64,000 nt of DNA from assembly GCF_000003605.2 (NCBI RefSeq), contig NW_003134351.1, forward strand, positions 410,224 to 474,223. Direction: 5' to 3'. Within the stretch, counting starts at the first letter, position 1. Each line of letters opens with the position of its first letter. Origin of the DNA: Saccoglossus kowalevskii (Eukaryota > Hemichordata > Enteropneusta > Harrimaniidae). The notes under the pieces are model-generated. The model worked only from the letters and a program-made list of their open reading frames with translations, had not been told where the DNA came from and ran no database searches. This document shows, piece by piece, positions 57,072-64,000 of this stretch. The position numbers and the translations under genes were made by a program.

Positions 57072-60000
57072 CAGCCGTTATTTTCCATGGTTGTTTTGAC
57101 GGGGTAGAAAATAAATATAAAGTGTGAGAAGAAGGAACTACTTAACTAGTAGTTGTCTTCCGGGCACCCCTATGCCGTTGTTGGTAGTTCCACATTATAA
57201 GTGAACTGTAGCTAGGGTACGCAGGTGATTTAACAAGGTTTAGCGATCGCCGACATAGCGCATTACCTTGCCATAATTATATCATAATAGATAAAGGGTC
57301 ATACTTAGACCATGTAGTCCCAGACATGGAATATGGTTTCTGCGCCAAAATCCGATGTACAATGGTACTCGCTATGCACAATGCCAGGAGAGAACAGTGT
57401 TATGGCGGTCGTCTGTAACAAAAACAGATGTGCCTGACGTCGGCGTTGGTGGCGCCTCGATATCCGATTGAATGTCATATTGCGATGTTTAAACGCCACG
57501 TAGAATGTTTGAAAGTTGAAGATATATGGTAGAATGTAGAACGGTAAATAAAAAAATATAAATGAATTATTAATTTTGAATCAGGCGACGAAGGAAGTTC
57601 CTCCCAACAAAATATTTCTGTTTAATAACTGAAATCTGTCACATGATTAATAATTGAAACACTTGTACTTCCGTCTTGATTCGGATTTTACGCCAAAATT
57701 ATAATTAGTGTTTAGAGTTAGGAGGTATTTTAATACTACATCAACAGAATTATACAATGCACGTTATTTAGACAATAAAATGCAAATCTGATATTGAAAT
57801 TTTGCATCTGATAATAGAATTATGACTATTTTACATTATATTTCGTTAACGTGTCACTTTAATATAAATACAATATAACTAATGATGACAGAACTAAGAC
57901 GGGGTGTGTATTATATACCAAATACTGTGATATATAACAGAAAATCATACGTTCTTGACCTTACCTTGACCCATATCGGGCACACCGAAATCACTCAATC
58001 TAACGCATATATTATATCTGTAAAGTAAAGTTATACCACTGAGTGACATTACACGCACATACAACACCCCAGACACCCCAGTTCTGGATTGGAGTTTATT
58101 TTATTTTCATGAAATTATTCTTTTGAGTTATACCTATTACATTATCAGCCAGCATACTTATTCTATTTTTTGTTCAGTACTAGTGTTAGGTTGTTTTTAC
58201 AGTTATGCGTACTTTACGTATTTTTGTACATTATAAATGTTTATATAATGTACTTGAACGTGTACTTTGCATTTGTGTATGCAATGGCATATTTAATAAT
58301 CTCTTGTAACACTCATTTGTACATTGCGAGTTACCCCTGATTATATTGAAGTTCTGTTGTGTGCGTGGTAACAAGAAACCACAAAAATAGGTGAAAATAC
58401 ATTCTGGAACCTCTTGACTATCGTAAATTGTGACAATGGAACCAGTATCAAGTTAAGACGGACGCCAGGACTTCATTCAATTAATACAGTTTATACCACC
58501 CTTGGTCATGTGACTCATGCATCTGGTCGTTTTGTTGAAATTTATACAAAATACAATGGACTTATAATAACACTACTCATGGAGCAAAGTACGTTACACA
58601 CATACATAGATCAACGTGTACAGTATTATTGCACTACACGGAGGAATGGATCCGGCCAAGAGGTTAAAGCGGGGGAGTCATCACCTGCGCATGCGTCAGA
58701 TGGCCATAGCGTGTCATTGTTTACAAGCATCTACTCATGAGCCTTTGCGTTTCAGCGTGTGTTGTTATCGTCGCTTGGGACTCAATTCCCGCGCGTGCGC
58801 AGGTGACGACCCTCCCGCTTTAAGTCCAAGAAGGGATACATGTAGCATCCGCCATATATCAATCTAAGCTGTCAATTAATGAAGGAACATAGGACAAATG
58901 CTGTTAAAACAATAATAGATCATCTGCATGGATATTTTTAAATGATATTTGCAATATAATCCACAGGCTGAGGGAGTCCCCGTGTTCATGAGAGGCCCCC
59001 TACATTTCTCTTCATATTTTTGAATTACACCATGTGGCACATCAAAAATGTTTGGGTAGACTTTGGGTAACCCGGCAATAACCGAGAAAATTACGTCATA
59101 AGCCACGCCCATTGGCGCTCTTTTGGAACTGATATTTAGGGGTAGGGGAAACATAAATCATTGTATCTTTGAAAGTATAAACCACAGAACAATAAAATAC
59201 CCCTTAAAATGTTTCATTATGCAAATTAGAATGTTAAAAGGTCACGAAAATCCAGTTGGAGTGAAAATTTGACAGTTTCTTCAAAAATACCCTTCCAAAT
59301 CATAGATTCATCTATTTTGACATTTTTGATGCATGGAAATGTTAGAAGAGATGCTAATAATTAATTTGATACACCTTTCAAGTCAATTTATGCCAAATTA
59401 CATGTCATGATATTAGTTGAAAAATTCCCTAACGCTAGTGTTATACAGTATATGCATAAGCGTAGTGTGCAATCTTGCTTGTGCCTTCTATTAGCCATTA
59501 AAATGTTTGCCACACTTTTGAAATAAAGAAATCATTATTCTCATGGTCTTTGGCTTCAATCTTTGCAAGAGGGTGGGAAAACAACAAATCTCTTTCGAAT
59601 TCTTCGGAGGAAAAGTGCTGCAGAACCTGATGAGAGAAACATCCTTAACCCCCTTGCTTTGGAAATTTTGTTTCAATGAAGGTAAGTCTTTCAGTTTAAA
59701 ATTTCCCCAGAAGATGGTGTTAATATCTTAGTCTGATAGGTGGCACCACACAACTTCTTGGTTTTAAGAGCAGATAATCAGATAATGCTTTGCTCAAGGA
59801 ATCATAGGCAATTGTAAAAAATATCAGAATTGGAATCCATCCTCATCCATATGAAGCTTTCTAATAACTAAAAAAAATGGTTACATTGCAAAAATGTAAG
59901 TATTTCTGGCTCGAAAAGATCAAGTAAAGAGATAAACAGTTCAAGTTCAAAGCATGCAGTGTACAAACAGATCATGTGCTTACAGGTACCTGGTAGGCCA

Positions 60001-60166
60001 CTATGTGCTAATGCTGTGTATGTGTAAATGTATGTAAGATGTAAACAAAAATAAATAGCTGTCCATTGTATCCTGTAATGTATGACTGTTCCCTGAAGTT
60101 GTTACAGTAGTAAACATCTTATGATTTCATTTGGTCAATTTCAGGGAATGACAGCACATACCTAAA
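57072..60166. other. Spacer between TNFR gene C and the large repeat-type gene
   Basis: Contains TTAA MITE copy 4. A minus-strand frame at 57305-57478 has a basic N-terminus and a hydrophobic stretch (AHLFLLQTTAITLFSPGIV) but no homology. The segment from about 58900 on may be the non-coding 5' part of the repeat-type element. Confidence 0.45.
58664..58823 (+). mobile_element. TTAA-type MITE, copy 4 (complete)
   Basis: 160 bp with flanking TTAA on both sides and ends AGCGGGGGAGTCATCACCTG and CAGGTGACGACCCTCCCGCT. The TTAA flanks suggest mobilisation by a piggyBac-like transposase, inferred from target choice only. Confidence 0.87.
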
Positions 60167-63100
60167 ATGGAGGCTGGCACTAGTGGAGTGAAACTGTTGC
60201 CTTCCCCAGCAGAATCGCCTTCTGTCGAGAAATGCATTATTTGCCAAACAACAACGTCTGACCCAACCATCAGCAACCCAAATGGTAGGAAACGCATACG
60301 TGAAGCTGCAGACATTCGGAAGGACTCTGTCACTAAAAGACTTAAATTGCTTGGTGATCATGAGGAACATTTTGTATATCACATGACAAATGACTGTTAC
60401 AAGAAGTACACATTGCGAGAAACATTAAATTTGATAACAGAAAAAAGGAAAAGAAGTGATCAGTCACCCTTAGCCGAACGCGCTGATGAACCAGAACTGC
60501 GTAGAGTGCGATCATGGGGTTTACCCCGTTATCCTCCTAGTCCTCGTTGTGACATCTACAGCCAAAAATGTCTAGTATGTACGCATGTCAAGCATCAAAA
60601 TGTGTACGAAAAATTTATAATTTCAGAAACAGATAGGGCTAGGAAATTCTTAGAAGCTACTGTATTTCTACAGGATGATGTATATAGTCGCACATGTGAT
60701 TTACAAGATGAATATTCCATATTTGGAGCAGACCTATTCTGTCACAAACACTGCATCAGAACTTATATGTCAAAATTTGATCGTGCAAAAGCAAAGCCAG
60801 GGGTTATTCAGCCAATTAATCCTAAATAAAAGGGCATGGTTCACAGTGGTGCCAGATATAGAGACTGGGATTCGGAATGGTGATGGATATGAACTAAGTC
60901 AGGTCAGAGATCTTATAAACACTGAACTGAACTCTGACATTAAGGTGAATAACAGAGAAGTGAAGGTCCTTCTAACTGAACACTTTGGTTCTGAGATTTA
61001 CTTTTCTCAGCCAAAACAAGTCAATAGATCTCAGATGTTTTTCAGTAGGAGTGTAGCAGCAGAAAATCTTGCAGAAACTATTCGCAGCACGGACCCTATT
61101 CGACAGTGTGCTGAGACAATAAGACAATGTCTGTTAGAATTAGATTTTGATTTACAAGACAGGTTCTGTGATGCAAATGACTTAGAAACTGCAACTGCAA
61201 ATATGGTTGTACCAGAGCCACTCCTTAAGTTCTTTGCTGTATTGTATAACTTTGACATTGATTCATTTGCTATTGCTTCAAAAAGGTTAGCTAAGGGTGT
61301 AGCTGATTTCCCTGATGATGAGAATGACTGTGGTGTAGGGGTTTCTGAACAAAAATGTAGACAGGTGCAAGGTCTAACTCAAACTTTGTATTATATTCTT
61401 CACCGTGGTAGGAAAAGGACACTTTTGCATATGATGAATAGTCAGGCAATTTATGATGCATGCAAGAGTGCTAGTTTGATGACGAGCTTCAACAGATATG
61501 GGCTATGCATTAGTTATGATGAGGTACAGGGTTATCGCAATGATATGGGTAGATTAATAGTTGAGTCTAGTAGTAATGAGGTTCCCTTCCCAAGCCATTT
61601 TGGCAGTTCTCAGTTTACTATTGCTGCCTTCGATAATTTTGATCATGATGAGGCAACCCTATCCGGTATTGGGGGTAGTCATGACACAGTGAGTGTGCTG
61701 TTCCAAGATGATGATGGCCCAAAGGTGGAAAAACCAAGCATATCAGAGACAAGGACTGAGCATGGCCAAAAGACCTTTGATTGTGAACTCAAGTGCCAAG
61801 AACTTCAACCATTCTACAAACCGGCTAAAAGGGCCGACCTTTCAGCAGACTATGCCACTGAAACTCACCTAGTGGATCAGAACCTTCTGCAGGCTGTAAG
61901 GTCAAAGGATCTGGCTTGGTCTCTTGCTCGATTAGACTTGTCTGAAAACCAAACCTCTGTCAATATCAAAGCGTCTGACCAGACTATGCCAGCTTGGAGA
62001 GAAACCAATGCTGTTTTATCTGAGAAAGACATTTCCAAGAAGAGAGTAAGTTTCCTCCCAGTTCTCCCATACCCCGTGACACAGTATGGTACAGTCTATA
62101 CTGCCCTAAAGAACGTCAATGGAATACTCCAGCACCTTGACCAGTAGAAGCTACCCGTGACATGTGATGAGGGTTTCTACCACATAGCACGTGAAGTCCA
62201 GTTGATTCGTCCAGAGGAATTTCAAGACATTGTGCTATGCATGGGATCATTCCATATGGCAAAGGTGACCCTTGGCTGTCTGAGGGAAATACCTGAAAGG
62301 AAGTGGAGCAGAAAGCATCCTTGTGGAGAGTGCAACCTTTGGAGTAAATGTCGTTGACTTCGTCCTTGGTAGAAAGAACTACAGCAGGTCATTGAAAGGG
62401 TTGCAGTTATTGAAGGAGGTTAGATTATTGCGGTTACAGTGGGAAGCGTTTTTCAAGGAAAGTGACAACCTGGAGATGCACAAAGAGTAACTGGATATGT
62501 TGGTGGACCTAAAGATAAAGGTTGCTTCATCAAGCAGAGAAAGTGCAGCCACTTTTCAGAACTTTCAGGAAAAGAGCTGTGATCTCTTCAGCAACTTTAA
62601 CCAATTCAATGATCATGCAAGGAGCACTAATGAAACCTTCAAGTATTGGGACACATTCATCCACCTAATTCAGCAAGTTGAAAACCTTGTTCGTGCTGAC
62701 AGTGATGGAGATTGGGCATTGCATCTCCAGGATGTTCAGGTCTTGCTTCCCATCGTTGCAGCCTTCGATTCAACAAATTACCTAAGATGATGTTTTTTAT
62801 ACCTGGAGGATATGCACAAGCTACCAGAGAAAGCACCAGCCGTATATCAGGCCTTCATTGATGGTAAATTTGTGGTGAAGAGAACACACGGGAAGTTGCT
62901 GATATGGCTTTAGAGCAGACAATCAATAGGTTGCAAAAGAGTGCATCTGGAATCATTGGCAACACAAGGAAGAAGAGATTTGTGGCAATGTGAGAGCTGA
63001 TATACCATGAAATGTTGGCCATTAGCAATTTATTCCGAGAGTTAACAGGGGTCAGCAGCAGTCTATCTGAGGAACATGCTATAAGTAAAGCAGAGATAGC

Positions 63101-64000
63101 ATCCGGGGAGCAGAAAGTGCAAGCCATCATTGCCACAATAGAGAAGAATGATAACCCATTTCGGCAAGTTCCTGAGCAAGTGAAACTTCACAATATCCTC
63201 ACCCAAGAAGTTATGTCTGACGAAATCAGAAGCCAGTTACTGTCGGTGATGGAAATTGGAACCAAGGCATATGAATCTCCGAGGAAAGAGCGCTTTGTTG
63301 AGAAGTCAGTGAGGTTCTCGGCAACAATTCATCGGACAAACCTGGAGACATTTCTGAGCATTCATAAACCAGAAAAGGAAAGCAAAAGAAAGACATCTAA
63401 GGGGAAAAAGAAGGAAGATGCCCAAACGAGGCGCTCTATTGAAGTGGCACGTGCCCGAGGAAGGACCATGGAAGAGCTATTGCAGTATGATGTTTCCTCC
63501 ACCTCATACCTGTTTGATCCGGAAGGACTGATGACAAAACCTCAAAAGAGTGTACTTACCCAGGATCTAGAGACAAAACTGACAGACGAGGATGAAAGAG
63601 TTCCCAGAAACGACGGTGAGTTACAGACTACTTGTATAGCTGATGTGATGGCTAACATAAGGAAGATAAAAACAAAGGCTATTCAGACCTTTGGTGAGTT
63701 TTGTGAACAGTTCCTGGACTACATCACTGTGGTTAGTCGGAGGTCAGACAGACTGGATTTGGTGTTTGACTCTTACGTCGAGGGTTCAATAAAAGATTCA
63801 GAGAGAAATCGCCGTCAGAAAAAAGCCCCCATTGAAATGAACTCCATACTTTACGACACACCTTTACCCAAAGAAGAAATGGACAGATTCTGGTCATCCA
63901 GCAACAATAAACTGAAACTACAGATGCTACATCACACTCAGACCATGAAACGTGGAATAGAGACACCTTTCTCAGTTCATGTTGTGGCAAGTTACTTTTC
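60167..64000 (+). pseudogene. Interrupted copy of a large repeat-type protein family of unknown function, running off the right edge
   Basis: Starting with MEAGTSGVKLLPSPAESPS just after an acceptor-like TTTCAG, the plus strand codes for one very long protein in several frames. It is broken about five times in this window and looks like an old copy. The first 220 residues hold Cys/His pairs (KCIICQ, YHMTNDCYKKYT, KCLVCTH, FCHKHCIRTY) that look zinc-binding. Later blocks include RKRTLLHMMNSQAIYDACK, SFNRYGLCISYDEV, TIAAFDNFDHDEATLSGIGG, SVLFQDDDGP, SFLPVLPYPVTQYGTVYTA, LCMGSFHMAKVTLGC, RLDLVFDSYVEGS and DRFWSSSNNKLKLQ. From memory these blocks recur in long predicted proteins found in many copies in invertebrate genomes (cnidarians, amphioxus, molluscs), which suggests a mobile element. 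I see no reverse transcriptase, integrase or capsid here, and no terminal repeat at the left end. Confidence 0.7.

Noticed and set aside
57305-57499. Minus-strand ORF with a signal-anchor-like segment as a small secreted protein
   Set aside because: No homology, no promoter or splice evidence; hydrophobic stretches of this size arise by chance in AT-rich DNA.

Overview
The window is low-GC, repeat-rich DNA from a multicellular animal, probably a marine invertebrate. Genes are split by GT-AG introns, the encoded proteins are animal families (Mago nashi, INPP4 lipid phosphatase, TNF receptors), and the spacers are full of short inverted-repeat elements and tandem arrays. I cannot fix the phylum from sequence alone: hemichordate, cephalochordate and lophotrochozoan genomes would all fit. 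There is one assembly gap (20253-20424).

Layout. (1) 2647-22682, minus strand: the 5' part of an INPP4-type inositol-3,4-bisphosphate 4-phosphatase gene. Eight exons encode an N-terminal PH domain, a C2 domain and the start of the phosphatase body; the catalytic part lies beyond the left edge. (2) 22683-23266: a 584-bp gap between the divergent ATGs of INPP4 and MAGOH, probably one shared promoter. (3) 23267-26306, plus strand: a complete four-exon MAGOH gene (146 aa, exon-junction complex). (4) 26307-35115: about 9 kb with no recognised gene, holding a diverged palindrome-rich array. (5) 35116-56551, minus strand: three tandem paralogous type I membrane TNF-receptor genes (called A, B and C here). 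They share exon structure, three cysteine-rich domains, one transmembrane helix and short tails without a death domain. (6) 60167 to the right edge, plus strand: an interrupted copy of a large repeat-type protein of unknown function.

Mobile and repeat content: a 1.39-kb DNA transposon with 26-bp terminal inverted repeats and a HIRAN-like relic in INPP4 intron 1; a TTAA-flanked 160-bp MITE in four copies; a TACTGTAAAA-ended MITE in three copies; a GGCCAGAC-ended MITE in two copies; a 450-bp element inside a 49-bp minisatellite; a LINE tail; and minisatellites with units of 17, 22, 23, 24, 30, 49 and 78 bp. Two of these arrays start within about 15 nt of a 5' splice site.

The genes do not form a common pathway. 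MAGOH and INPP4 are housekeeping or signalling genes sharing a promoter region. The TNF-receptor cluster looks like a local lineage-specific expansion and is the most interesting host feature. All exon borders were read by eye from splice signals, phase continuity and protein-family similarity recalled from memory; no transcript or database search was available.
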